From Chaetoderma sp. LZ-2023a (Eukaryota > Mollusca > Caudofoveata > Chaetodermatida > Chaetodermatidae), in NCBI GenBank assembly GCA_034401795.1, contig CM067374.1, positions 133,384,300 through 133,448,299 on the forward strand: 64,000 nucleotides of DNA. Direction: 5' to 3'. The number at the start of each line of letters is the position of its first letter. Position 1 is the stretch's first letter. The position numbers and the translations under genes are program-made. Below the pieces are notes generated by a model, which worked only from the letters and a program-made list of their open reading frames with translations, did not search any database and had not been told where the DNA came from. Positions 32,341-44,745 of this stretch are shown here, piece after piece.

Positions 32341-33670
32341 CAATCTGATATGCTTGACTGACGCTGATGTGCACCATAATGTATATGTATTATGTATATC
32401 TCTAAATAGAAGATGCCAGATCTGCAAGCATGTAAGGGGGTAAGGATGTATGGGCAGGGTGCCTGTTTCTAACATGGTTTTATTTCTAACAATTGCTCCT
32501 TTTTGCGTTCTCCCACACACATTGTCTTGGTGACATAGTCAAAACATGTTTATTTCAATAGATACATCGTTTTTACACACAATTTGAAGATTTGATCAGA
32601 ATGTAGCAGAAATAAGTAATTATTTTACCTAACTTTTTATTTGACATGTGAAAAACATGTTTTCACTATTACTTTTTTTGGGTCCATAAAAATGTTCATA
32701 ACTGCTTTAAAAAATGAAACAAACTGTTCCAGTTTTCACATCAGACGACATGCCAGTTGCTGTTAAACACAGGGCTTCCACTAATTTCCAAACACCGGAA
32801 GTCTGGGACTTCCTGGGTAATGCTATTGGGAGTCCAAGCAAGAAACATGGAAGCCTAAAATGGTTCAAATACATGTAATTTGGTTAAAAACATTGTTTTT
32901 AGAGATGTCAGGGCCAAAAAGGAGGAAGTCCAGGACTTCCTTGGTATGTTTTTCGGGAGTCCAAACATGAACTTTGGAAGCCCCGGTCAAACACTGTATG
33001 TTGATTTCACCAACATAACAGTAATTCTTTTCTACAGATGTGCTTCTATTTTTTTCACGCACATGCCCAATCCAAACATGGCCATAGTTTCTATATTGAT
33101 CAAAACTAAAATAATTTTAACATTTTATGGTATGCATAACAATCCTTATATTCATTTTAAACACCAGATTTACTACTTTACAAAACAAGGGTACAGAATT
33201 ATTTATTTTGAAAATGGTGTTGCTGCTGTCCATGTATAACAGGTATTGCGAAAAATGGAATTTAACCAGGTCTAGATATACGACAATAACTTAAATTGAG
33301 CTTCCTTTTTAGCGGTGTTTGTATCATTATTTTTGCTGACAAACTCTCCTGTTTACATATCATAGACAGTGATGTCATATCACCATCTTGTCACTATAGA
33401 AATAACAGATTCACATACCCGTTAGAAACTGGTACCTAAGTAGACAAAAAATCTCTGAAAACTGATAATGTGGGTAGATTTATTTGGAGGAAATAAAGTT
33501 TTAATGTATGTATTAATTCACTGAACATTTGCACATTACTAAATAGAAGTCATTTCTTGACAAAAGCTTTACATTCTTATGCAATCGGCAAAACTGTCTA
33601 TATCCTGTTAGAAACCGATACTCAGACCATACAGGTGTAGTGATTCCAGCCCTTACAGTGGAAGCATCAT
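32341..33670. other. No gene; one pair of related ~75-bp repeats
   Basis: Two copies of a motif, AGTC(T/C)(G/A)GGACTTCCT(G/T)GGTA followed by GGGAGTCCAA and GGAAGCC, lie at about 32,803 and 32,928. Together with CAGGGCTTCC on the left and the inverse of CAGTGTTTGACCGGGGCTTC on the right they may be the ends of a small DNA transposon (about 32,771-32,997). Confidence 0.4.
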
Positions 33671-33677
33671 ATCACAC

Positions 33678-34988
33678 CAGGGTTTATACACCTTTCAGAA
33701 TTTGAAATTCCATGACTTTCCAAGACTAAAATTAAAAAATTCCATGACCTCCAAGAATTAATAGCTAGGTCAAAAACAGTCAAATTTGTTTCAAAATGTT
33801 CAACAGCATATAGTGAATCATATGGAATTCACTTCATCTAGGGCAAAGGGTGAGATGTGAAACATGTAAGAATTTCTGGTACATTTTTAATAAAATCTGA
33901 GGTTTTCACATAAAAAATTGACGAATAAAAATTCTGAATGGAAGTTCTAGAGCCTATGATCATACATGTAACACCAATCCTTTCAGCCTAACTTGGTTGA
34001 AATCGGACAAAATGGTAAGAAGCATTATGACCATTTCTAGTAAATTTTGAACAAAATCTAAGATTTTGACACAAAAAATTGACTAATGACCCTTTTAACA
34101 CTCATATCAGCCAAAGATGGCTTCTGTAGTGGTCTTGAGAAATGTCCATTTGCAGACCAAGAGAAGAATACTATTGTTGAACATTTTCTTTGAAATTTTT
34201 TTTTTTGGTTTTGAAAAAATTTAAGGCTTTAAAGCCTAGGCTTCTATTTGGCAAAACATATTTTTCTGACGAACGAAAATTGGTAACTTTACTGCTAGAT
34301 TCAAAATAATAATAATCGCTTACCGGCTAAATATCTGGCTATTTTTATTAATATTAACAAGTTTATTTCATATTTTAACGGTAATAGAATGCATAAAACC
34401 ATCTTTGAGCGAGAAATAAATTCAATATACAGGGGGATCCCCATACGTTAGCGAGAGCGAGATATCATCTAATTATCATAACGTAACCAATTCAGCCAGG
34501 ATGAAATCGCCCAAATGAACAAAAATCTTGCCAAAAAATATACTGCTGAATGCATATGCTTAGTAGGAAATAGTGAATGCATATGCTGTAGACCTGTTTT
34601 TATTTGGGAGGCCTCCTTCCGGTCCAGATATAGTTCAGTGGAATGCCTACAATACCAAGAGTTTAATTTGGCCTTCCAACATAAGAAGCGATCTAACCTC
34701 ATTTTAATTCTTACGTTGTTTTGGGTCATTTTATGTTGGTCGGACATATGACTTTGATAATGAATGAAATCACGTGATCGCTGAGATAAAGAAATGAAAT
34801 GTGTATTTCCGAGCTTTATTTCCTCATTTTACATTTGTATGCCATCAGATTTTATTTTTATTTAGGGAGATTATCATTTTCCATGACTTTTACCAAAATG
34901 ACAAATTCCCCATGACTTTTCCAGGCCTGGAATTTAGATTTTCAAATTCCATGACTTTGCAGGATTTCCACAACCTGTTCGAACCCTG
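33678..34988. mobile_element. Candidate non-autonomous hAT-like element
   Basis: The left end CAGGGTTTATACACC and right end (inverse of CAGGGTTCGAACAGG) share CAGGGTT. Both subterminal regions repeat AATTCCATGACTTT motifs, as in short hAT derivatives. The putative flanks TATCACAC and TTATACAT do not match well. Inside are a family B half-core (33,781-33,803), a fragment of the CAAGATGG-type repeat (33,890-34,085) and half of a family A element (34,088-34,170). Confidence 0.42.
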
Positions 34989-36480
34989 TTATACATCTGT
35001 TGTTCTCTTTCTTGCAACTGCATTTGGGCTGTTTCAAAGTAGTCTCTGTGCCTACGTCTGATCTGCATGAATTATTTGGTGAGCCGCTAATTTCCATGCT
35101 TAGACTTGTGTCAGTTGTATGACTGCTATCTGTGTTTGATATCAGTCTTCATATCCAAATAAAAAAATGACGCTATGCGCGTGCAGAATATCATTGGCGC
35201 GTGCGAAATCATGACATCCACAGAATTATCAAAATAATATGACCGTTTATACGATTCATGTAAAATAATCATGACAATATGGGGCAATATCGTCTTTCTA
35301 TCCCCATCATAGGATTTCAATGAACTTCCGGTTTCAGGTTTTCACTTGAATTATCGCTTGAAATACATAAATACAATATTTTTGTTCTCTATGATGATGG
35401 AAATAAGCAAAGATATTTATTTTTGCAGCCTTTTCCATTAAAACTGCAAAGCAAAATAAAGCAAATAAACTTAAGTTACCAGTTTTCGTAGGGGGAATAG
35501 AAAGACATATTGCCGTAACAACTCGGGAAGTTACCAATACTAGACTGAAATAAAACCAGCCTAGAAAGGCGTGAATGGGACCTGGAATAAGGGGCTCGAT
35601 AGACGTCAATCAAACCAATAAATTCTTATCTTGAATCTTGACAGTAAGAATTTTGAAACGTTAACGAAAACTGGTAACATAATGATAAGATAGATTTAAG
35701 TTTTAAAAAAACAACCTTTAACACATGTGACAAACGTATATACTGGACTTAAAAACGTGCTAATTTTAGTAGTTTTACTTGCAATAAAGCCTAAAATAGG
35801 AAGTTAAAATTCACAAAGGAAATTGACATTTTTGTTGTGTTGAGAGTAGATCCCGTCGCTCGCCAACCGGTAATCTGTAATCTGTACTCGGAACGCCAGC
35901 CTCGATGGGCTCACCCCTGGCACAAGCAGGGCAACGAAGAGTTGCAACTTGAGTTGCACAATAGTTTATTATTAATGTTTTTATTAATTTAACTAATGTT
36001 CGGAAGACACGAAGAAGCAACGGATGTTGCCGAGCACACGCGCACAAGCTGGATTGAATCCGTTGCGACACTGACACTCCTGGGAGGGTATCCAGGTTAT
36101 ATTAATTTCCCAGGAACCATAGCTCAGGAAAGCAATTCGATCGTGTTGAGAAGTGTGTGCATACTGTACATAGTTCGTGTGTGATAGCTTGACAACTTGG
36201 GTTGGATTCGGATATCATCATCATTTCATAGGATAGCACTGTGGACTCAGGCTTACTCAGCCTCTATGTCCACTTCTTCAGTTGCGGATGAAACATAACA
36301 CTCTCGCACGTGACTTCTAGGCATTTGATAGTCAACGATAAAGAACAATATATATATTTGACACTATAAAATATATGACACAATTAGTTCAGGTTTAACC
36401 TAGTCCTAAAAGACGAACAAGAGACATGGGGCATGGGACAGAAAGACAACATATTTACAGGTGCATAGGTGTGCTTATCT
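34989..36480. other. No gene seen
   Basis: Short ORFs here have no recognisable domain. AATAAATTCTTATCTTGAATCTTGA at about 35,610 resembles the 3' tail of a LINE (compare 37,890 and 47,770). Confidence 0.45.
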
Positions 36481-36486
36481 TGCTAA

Positions 36487-36491
36487 TTAAA

Positions 36492-36524
<33 letters not shown>

Positions 36525-37885
36525 TGTTTTGGTGACTGGGTGCAAGTATGATAATGCCATCATATGGTGCTGTGGGATTTTTGTAGGTTTTTCCGGAGGT
36601 TTTTTTCTTTTTTATAGGGGTTTTTTTTGGTGCTTTTTTAAGGGCATAGTATCTGTTTATAATCATATTTTTGATCTTCTGTTTAAATGACTGTAGAGTA
36701 ATAATGTCTGTGCGTGTCTTTGTATCTGTGTTATTCCATAATTGTATTGCTTTATATGAGGGTTTTTGTTGAGCTGCTTTTGTTTGGTGGTGCAGGTTAT
36801 TTCGTGTTCTTGTGTTGTGAGAGTGTATTTGTGTATTGAGTGTAAAGATACTGGTTAAAGAAGAGGGTATGTTGCCATTGTGGAAATCTCTTAAAATTGT
36901 GTATAATTGGAGCCTTCCAATGTCCTCCAGTTTTAGGATTTTTTTTACTTTAAAGATATCCTGGCCACCTGCTGTCTGTGCAAACAATTTAATAGATTGC
37001 TTTTGTAGTGATTTTAGGTTTTTTAGTTTTGCTTCAGATGTGTTAGTCCAGATAGCATTACAGTAAGTAATGTCAGGAAGTATCATTGTGCAGTACAGAT
37101 TTTTAATAATATTTGGTGTTAGATAGGGTTTTAGTCGGCGTATGATGCCTATGCTCTTTCCTACCTTGAATGTTACGACTTCAATATGCTTCTCCCGTGT
37201 CAGATTCTTATCTAAATAGGCTCCTAAAAACTTGGCATATTGGGCTTCATGTATTACCTGGTTGTCGATGTAAAGCTTTTGGAGAGATGCTTCCTTTAAT
37301 TTATTAGATTTTGTAAATAATATATAGTTGGTTTTACTTACATCTAAGGACAGTTTGTTAACTTTAAACCAATCTATTAACTTTGCCATTTCATTATTAA
37401 CATGTTTGTACAGAATTTCTATGTCCTTATGGCTGCAGAAAGCATTAGTATCATCTGCAAAGAGGATTAAAGAGAGATGGTTACATACCTTGGGTATGTC
37501 ATTCATATACAAGAGAAACAGCAGGGGGGGGGGGGGCAAGGACTGAACCTTGGGGTACACCACAGATTACCTCTTTATATTCCGAAATGACTCCATTGAA
37601 TTGCACACAATGTTTTCTGTTTGACAGGTAGCTCTGTATCCAATTAAATGCAGTGCCCCGTATTCCATAGTATGCAAGCTTTTGTAATAGAATCGAATGG
37701 TCAATTGTATCGAAGGCTTTGGAAAGGTCCAGGAATACACCCAAAGTATGTTCATTATTCTCCAGGGAAATAGATATTTTTTCAATCATATCCACAATGG
37801 CAAGCATAGTAGAGTGTTTTTCTCTGAAACCATACTGAGATGGATATAAGATGGAGTTTTTGCTTAGGTAATTGGAAATTACTTA
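36487..37885 (-). mobile_element. 5'-truncated CR1/Jockey-like LINE with (AAT)n tail
   Basis: The 3' end on the minus strand is an (AAT)n run (36,490-36,523), a usual tail for this kind of element. The 5' end stops at about 37,885 inside RT. It encodes the RT from QYGFREKHSTMLA onward. The same family is represented at 40.6-42.2 kb and 58.9-59.2 kb. Confidence 0.82.
36520..37870 (-). pseudogene. LINE reverse transcriptase, frameshifted at a homopolymer
   Basis: The first frame (37,807-37,499) has FLDLSKAFDTIDHSIL and CGVPQGSVL. A run of 13 G on the plus strand (37,524-37,536) shifts the frame in the motif that is normally GSVLGPLLF. The second frame (37,563-36,520) has LLFLLYMNDIP, the catalytic FADDTNAFC, KVNKLSLDVSKTNYILF, FLGAYLDKNLTREKHI and the C-terminal region to NMIINRYYALKKA. 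One homopolymer change separates it from a continuous RT. Confidence 0.88.
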
Positions 37886-38045
37886 GGTATTTTCAGGATT
37901 CAAGATTCAAGATTCAATATTATTTATTTGCTTCTTGGATACCAATTTACATATTTTCAATACAGCTTGTCCGCTGAAGGCATTGCCTATAGTGATGGCG
38001 GACACCTAACATTAAACATACATATACAATTACACACACAGCTTA
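37886..38045 (-). mobile_element. 3' tail fragment of a LINE or SINE
   Basis: On the minus strand it reads CCTTCAGCGGACAAGCTGTA and ends AATAAATAATATTGAATCTTGAATCTTGAA. The same tail type (AATAAATAATATTGAACTTG) occurs at 47,770. It abuts the truncated LINE. Confidence 0.55.
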
Positions 38046-38064
38046 GCATAGAATGTGAGACATC

Positions 38065-38190
38065 AGTGTTGCCCACAACATCTGATTTTTGGGGGTCCCA
38101 AGGACCCCACACTCTCAGATTTGGGGGGTTCCACTGTAAAATCTGGGGGTTCCATGGGGTCCTCATCTGAAATATGGGGTCCCATGTTTT
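38065..38190 (+). repeat. Four short imperfect ATCTGA-GGGGTCCC units
   Basis: Units at about 38,080, 38,115, 38,140 and 38,167 share ATCTGA/TCAGATTT with a following GGGGGTCCC or GGGGTTCC. The block starts CAGTGTTGCCCACAAC, which resembles a hAT end, but no partner end was found. Confidence 0.4.
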
Positions 38191-38283
38191 TTCTTAAGAT
38201 AAACACAACACAATGATCTAATTATTAAGCACTTTATTAAACATGTTGAAAGCACTAGTTATGACATTGTGTAAATACTGTTA

Positions 38284-38400
<117 letters not shown>

Positions 38401-38424
38401 ATTAACTATTCATAGTTTATTAAC

Positions 38425-38590
38425 CTTTAGCACTTAACACCTTTGGCCACTAGTGTAGATCAGCAAAACACCTATTTTTGTAAGTTTAACACTGGAATGA
38501 CTGGCTCTAAACAGTGCCAGTCATTCCAGTGGTAAATTTTCAAAAATATGTATTCTATGATCTACAATGGTGGCTAAAATTTATCTATTG
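38425..38590. mobile_element. Family A palindromic element with diverged arms
   Basis: The core ACACTGGAATGACTGGC and inverse GCCAGTCATTCCAGTGG lie around the turn TCTAAACAGT (38,488-38,535). The outer arms (GGCCACTAGTGTAGATCA and GATCTACAATGGTGGCT) differ from other copies but still pair with each other, a compensated change of the arm. Confidence 0.6.
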
Positions 38591-38599
38591 AAATGGCCA

Positions 38600-40330
38600 T
38601 TGTATATTTAACTAATAACATTTGAACTGCATGTCAATAAACAATAACTTAATGCACTGTACTTGTTTGTTGTTTGATAAACAAACCAACCTAGATTGAC
38701 AACCTTGTATAATTAACATTTCCAAAGATCACTTTATCAAAGACCACTGCATTAGTTTTTCTATAAAACCCTAACTTGACTTGGGACGAATTGATAAATT
38801 ACGAGTTACTTGGGCGAGTTTGCTCAAGGACGACTTGACCTACTTCGATATAATGCATGCATATTTTTTATAATGTAACTGGAATGACTAAATATAGTGG
38901 AATACATAGGCTAAGATCAGACAAAACAATAATTTATCAAAAATAATCTGTATAAATCAGATTAAAATGCGTAATTAGTGAAAATATATCAGCCAATAAC
39001 CGGATATGTCTAATTCATATGGAGTAACTATGTAACGCGATTGCTGATGGGTTGAAGCATAGATAATGCATTAGCGTGTATCCAATAAGGACGCTTGTAT
39101 CGGAGAGCTTTGAGCTATACGCTGTTTGTAAAAAATCTATATTTTAACGTATGCCTACCTGTAGATCGACGATATCATTGAACATCGCTGCTGGGATGAG
39201 CTTTTTAGTTGAGAAATTGGCAACACCTAACGATCGAGTATTGTTAAATATTATAAACACTAATCCATCAGTCAACCAATCAGCCACTATTGCTAAATAA
39301 AAGACGGATTATAGCGCGTATTGACACCGTTATTCAAACAGCAATACAAAGACACCGCCGCTAATCTGTCAAATGACCATTCAAATGTAAAAGGTATCAC
39401 AATATCTTCCACCAAAAAATATTTTGCCTGTAAGTCGGTGCTGCTTTAGGCAAGTAGGCATGCGCAACTTAATTTCAAAATATTCAGCATATTACTGATA
39501 ACAACTTTATGATCTGTCCAATGTTATAAGCTGTGAAAGGATTAAGACGCCCAGACACGTTTGTATACGCTTGATCAGTTGTATTGAATTGCTCAAGCGT
39601 GAGTTCCTCTAGAGGGAGATTCCGCTGTTATCCAATCAAATACTGACACGTCACACTGACGTTTTGCACAACTGACAGAAACATGGCGGGTATTTTTGCA
39701 ATTTGAAGACCAAACAAGGCGACTAACATCGGGCTTGTAAACTCATTATTTATTAAAAAAATTAGATCAAATGGAATACTAAGGATGATTTGGGGATTGT
39801 GTTCACAATTAAATGTGATGGTTGAATCTTATTTATAGGCATTAACAACTTTGAGTTGTGCAAGAAAACATACAACAAATCATAGTCTTAAACAACTCAT
39901 AAGTTCATTTTAATTGAACACACAATACATTAGGTATATCTTTTAAAGTAAAAACATGCACAAATAAATATACACACAAGATAATATAATCGATAATTAA
40001 GCACACGCTTTCACTGCGTCCCTCATGCGTCCTCGGGTCACAGAGGGTTAATCTTTATGCGTCCCTCTGCCATTTTTATGCATATATACGCGCAAAAGGA
40101 CGCATAAGAGCAACTCTGTGAGACATACTTGTGAATGTACAGATACGGTACTGAGCTAAGTAGACATAGAAAAAAGAACAAACGATACAATACATCTATG
40201 TTTTTCCTTTTAGTTATTGAGATTAGAGATTTATATTTGTGGGGGGGGGGGGGGGGGAAGGGGCATGGGGTCATGCATGCTAATTACCCCCAGCTCAACC
40301 CATAGGTATGCTATTTAGTAGTAGCACTTG
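38600..40330. other. No gene seen
   Basis: Mixed AT-rich sequence with a lone family B half-core (TTAATTTCAAAATATTCAGC, 39,470) and a G homopolymer at 40,241-40,257. No coding frame with recognisable features. Confidence 0.45.
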
Positions 40331-40381
40331 TTGATTGAAGGAAGCAGTAGTCACGATAGCTGTAATAGTGCATTATGATGT

Positions 40382-40382
<1 letters not shown>

Positions 40383-40424
<42 letters not shown>

Positions 40425-40426
40425 GC

Positions 40427-40463
<37 letters not shown>

Positions 40464-40464
40464 A

Positions 40465-40535
<71 letters not shown>
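40383..40535 (+). repeat. (GCA)n-(GTA)n compound microsatellite
   Basis: (GCA)n from 40,383 to about 40,427 is followed by (GTA)n to 40,535 with one interruption. The poly-Ala/poly-Val frame over it is an artefact. Confidence 0.96.
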
Positions 40536-40536
<1 letters not shown>

Positions 40537-40621
40537 CTGTGGGTGGTTGTTATGATAGTAGCTGTGGCAATGATACAGGAAGTGTGTGATCTTAGTTATC
40601 TTGTCATTGTGTTTTCTAGAT

Positions 40622-42235
40622 CTAGTATATATTGAGTATGCTAGTTTTAATTATATCTTTGCATGATTTTAGTGTTAGTATTTTTTCGCGTGTGTGTTTA
40701 TCTATATTATTCCACACTTTGATGATACCAACTGAAATTCTACGTTTCCCTGTGTCTGTTCGTGTGTGTCTAATGTGGAGATCATGTTTGTTCCTAATGG
40801 TATATGTGTGGATTTCGATGTTGTTTGCAACGCTGTGGGTTATAGATTTAGCTAGGATTTTGTGATGAAAGGCTCTGGAAATGTTGATCATCTGTGACTT
40901 GCCTATGTCTGTGAGTTTAAGAAGTTTTTGTTTTTTGAAGATGTTTTGACCCTATGCTGTTTTGAGAACATTTGAATGCATTTTTTCTGCACGCTTTGCA
41001 ATTTTGTTAATTTGTTTTTTTGTGTGTTAGTCCAGATGGCATTGCAGTATGTGAGGTGTGGAAGAATCAGTGTGGAATACAGGGTTTTAATGGTAGCTTG
41101 TTTTAGGTATGGCTTTAGTCTTTGAATGGCCCCCATGCCTCTTGCTACTTTAGCTGTGACTACCTCAATTTGTTTGCCCCATGTCAGGTTCTTGTCTAAA
41201 TAAACTCCTAAGAATTTAGCAAAAGGAGCTTCTTCAATTTCTTTTTTTATTAATATAGATTTTTGGAATGCTATTGTTTCTTGATTGTCTAGACTTTGAA
41301 AATAGCATGTAGTTTGTTTTATCAACATTTAATGATAGCTTGTTTACTTTGAACCAGTTAATAACTTCTTCCATTTCTTTATTTACTCTTTCGTACAATA
41401 TATCTACGTTTTTGGTGGAGCAAAAGACATTGGTGTCATCGGCAAACAGTATTAGTGACAAATTGTGGCAAATTTTGGGCAAGTCATTCATATAGAGTAA
41501 AAACACTGAGGAACACCACAGGTTAATTTCCTGTTTTCATAGCAGGTTGCATTAAATAGCACATATTGTGTTCTATCAGTTAAATAGCTCTGAAACCAGG
41601 CACATCTGGGCACATCCTCGGATTCCGTAATAGGCAAATTTTCCTAATAATATATTGTGATTGATAGTATCAAAAGCTTTTGAAAGGTCCAAGAAGATGG
41701 CCAGTATATGTTCTTTCTTTTCAATTGATTCAATTATTTTTTCTGTCATTTCAACTAGTGCGAGCATTGTTGAGTGTTTCTGGCGGAATCCATACTGTGA
41801 AGCGTATAAGATTTCCTTTTTTTCTAGATAATTGATTAATCTATTATACATTAATCGCTCCATTAATTTAGAGAAAAGTGGAAGTATTGAGACAGGCCTG
41901 TAATTTGTGAAGTTGGACGAGTCTTTTACTTTATATATTGGAGTGACACATGCAGATTTTAGTTTTGATGGAAATATGCCTTGTACTAGTGACTGATTGC
42001 AGATATTGTTGAGTGGCGTTAGTAAATCAAATATGCAGTGTTTAAATATGCTCCATTTAAACCCATCTATGCCGGCACTTTTCGCAGGATTAAGTGAATT
42101 AAGTATAGTGAAGATTTCTTCATTGTTAACAGGATAAGCAAAAAATGAAGAGGATTGATAAGCGGAAGTACCTGCGAGGTAATCACTGTATTTAATTCCT
42201 AAATTTTCAAATTTTCTCCTGTGCAAAATCAACGT
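40622..42235 (-). pseudogene. CR1/Jockey-like LINE reverse transcriptase, second copy
   Basis: Same family as 36.5-37.9 kb but longer at the 5' side. 42,232-41,576 gives KYSDYLAG, LNPAKSAGIDGFKWSIFKHC, SACVTPIYKVKDSSN, NYRPVSILPLFSKLMERLMY, QYGFRQKHSTML and FLDLSKAFDTINHNILL. A deletion with frameshift at about 41,507 removes GSVLGPL after CGVPQ. 41,506-41,234 has FLLYMNDLP and FADDTNVFCS. 41,328-40,903 and 40,891-40,622 are the C-terminal part with FLGVYLDKNLTWGKQI and VWNNIDKHTREKI. At least three frame changes. Confidence 0.87.
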
Positions 42236-42639
42236 CTTAGATTATTTTTACGTAGTTTTCTATCATAATTACATTTTATTTGTTTATTTTGTGGTATCTT
42301 TACACGAATCTAAAAAATTCATACATGCAATCTTAAGTGAGTAATTTATAACGCATAAATTCAGTGTTATATTCTATATTCGGGAACACCGTTTACACGG
42401 TTACCAACAGTAACAACAGTACACACTAATTTAACATAGATACTTGGACTATCATATAATATAATACACCGATTTATTATAACTACAGTATTAATTTAAC
42501 AAATAAATATATATTCGTATATATATATATAATATTATAATGGGGTTTTAATACTTTGATCTAATTTACATTAAGCTCTTGATTTAAATTATTGCTGCAA
42601 TTAAATTAGCTGCACTTGTACATCCAATTCCTTTGATCA
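42236..42639. other. No gene seen
   Basis: AT-rich sequence with short TATATA runs between the two LINEs. Confidence 0.45.
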
Positions 42640-42902
42640 ACGACGAGCCTCTCTTTTTGGTGTTCTATCCTTCCTCCAGCTGCCCCCTGTCAACCCTTTC
42701 CCTGAGTGGCCGCAGGGAAGAGAAATAACACTACAACTTCCTAACCAATCTTCTGCTTTCTGTGTGATGTCTTTGCACGTAGATTTGTAATTAGGTCTGC
42801 TAATAATAGCTGAATCCTCCCCTATTTCAGAATTTCTTTCTGACTGTCGACTACTAAACTTTTCATTCTACCGCCCATTGCTAATCATCGACATATTGCA
42901 AA

Positions 42903-44582
42903 ATGTGTGGGCTGAGAGATAAGGTATGCTGTCAAGATTGTGGGGTGAGTAACCCAACAGTGGAAAATTGTCCATGTGACGACTTCTTATGTAGTGATTG
43001 TAACCGAAAAAGATTCCCTCCAGTAGTGACACCAACAGCAAACGCTGTTGATACTGATAAACCAGTCATAGAAATTCCACACATTTCAAATCTCTCTATT
43101 ACGATATCTCTCTCCCCCCCCCCCAGGTGTATTCACACAAGCATCCACAACCTCGAATACAGACGAGGACTTGCTCTTACTTAGTAGTCATTTACTACCA
43201 GATCTCAACAACTCAGCCCAGGTTCCTTCCTCTGGGCGCATTTTGTGCACATGCCAAAATCCCAACAATAAGTACATACTAATGTGCTACAACTGCAAAA
43301 CTGGCAGCACTATGCATGTACACTCCTACCACAATACATGCTTTCTGCCCTTACAGCATCCAGGCGAAAATATACATGTGCTAACTGTACCCCAATATCA
43401 AGCCACATAACAGAATACCTACAATGGCAGAAGTCCTTTGATAACCATGCTGGCCACGATACACCAGTTGAAACAACTAGTGCCACACAGCACACTAATG
43501 CACCTCACAACAACAGTCAACAAACCATTGAAATAAACAGCACCGGACACCACTCACATAATACCACTCAGAATGGTGATAATATTATTGATGAATGCGA
43601 AAACACTTCTCATACTACAACAAACAACATTAATCAGTACTCAGATGAGTTATCACCAATTAACATTGTAGATGAGATCCCACTAGAACGCAACATGCAG
43701 GTTAAAACACTCATCAATGACTTGATTAATGAAGTCAAATCATTAAAACAAGATTGCACAATAGTAAAATCACAGATCAGAGAACTTAAGACTCAAAAGG
43801 CTAATAACAATCCATTAGTCAGCACGCATACAGATGTCAATACAAATGATAAGCACCAAAATATCAAGCCAGCAAATAAAAGCTATTCACAAGCAGTTTT
43901 GGACAGCATACCATCAAATCTAAGATCAATTGTCAGAAAGCAGGGCACACTGACTACAGAAAATCCATACACACAACCAAAAGTCCAACCATCTAGAAAT
44001 GTCTTGATAATTGGAAGTTCAATCCTTAAAAAATTCAGTGGCAGATACATGTCAACGGAAACTTCCAACATAACCATGCGATCATACAGTGGAGCACGTA
44101 TTACGGACATAGCAAATCGTATATTAGATTTAGATGTCCCCAGTATAAGTCAGTTTGACACAATAGTTGTCCATGTAGGTGGCAATGACATTCGGAAACA
44201 ATCAATTCTTAGTATGATCCGTGATTATGATAGTCTCATTGAATGCATCAAAGATGTAGCACCCCAGATACAAATCTGTGTCTCATCAATTCTGCCATGC
44301 CCAAACAATCATTTTGATAACAACACAATTATGGAATTTAATGCGATGTTGTATTCCCTTGCAACATGGCTTAATGACATTACATTTATTGACAATTCTG
44401 ATTTGTTCATGAACACAAATGGAAGTGTCATCAAGGGGCTTTATTACGATCACATCCACCCAAATCATAATGGCATGAGTTTGCTGTCAGAAAATATGAG
44501 TTATGTTGTGAGCATTAGTGATCTACCGCTACTAAATGCCAACATAAGGCCCAACCGTTTCTTTTATACAAAACAAGACTAG
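42903..44582 (+). pseudogene. CR1 ORF1: Cys cluster, PHD finger, coiled coil, SGNH esterase
   Basis: Starts MCGLRDKVCCQDCG with a first Cys cluster (CPCDDFLCSDC). A C homopolymer at 43,116-43,125 shifts the frame. The next frame has the PHD finger start LCTCQNPNNKYILMCYNC, and after another shift at about 43,300 the rest WQHYAC ... KYTCANC. From 43,284 the frame is open for 432 codons: an Asn/Thr-rich part, a coiled-coil-like LINDLINEVKSLKQDC, then the esterase with LIIGSSILKKF (nucleophile Ser), VVHVGGNDIRK (Gly-x-Asn-Asp), and YDHIHPNHNGMSLL (Asp-x2-His). All catalytic SGNH positions are kept. Its substrate in the transposition cycle is not known. Confidence 0.88.
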
Positions 44583-44745
44583 AAGCAAACAAGACTATAG
44601 CTTAGTTAATGATACTTTCCATAGTAATGCTAGCAATCCATTAAAATTATCAAATCAGTTATCAATCCTTTCAAGTGAATGTACAAATAACAGTAAAATA
44701 CATTTTCAAGCCAACATCCCACTAACTGCAAACAGATTCAATGTT

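Noticed and set aside
33678-34988. Complete hAT-type element with target duplication
   Set aside because: The flanking octamers do not match, so only a candidate is reported.
40335-40589. Poly-Ala/poly-Val frame
   Set aside because: Translation of a GCA/GTA microsatellite.
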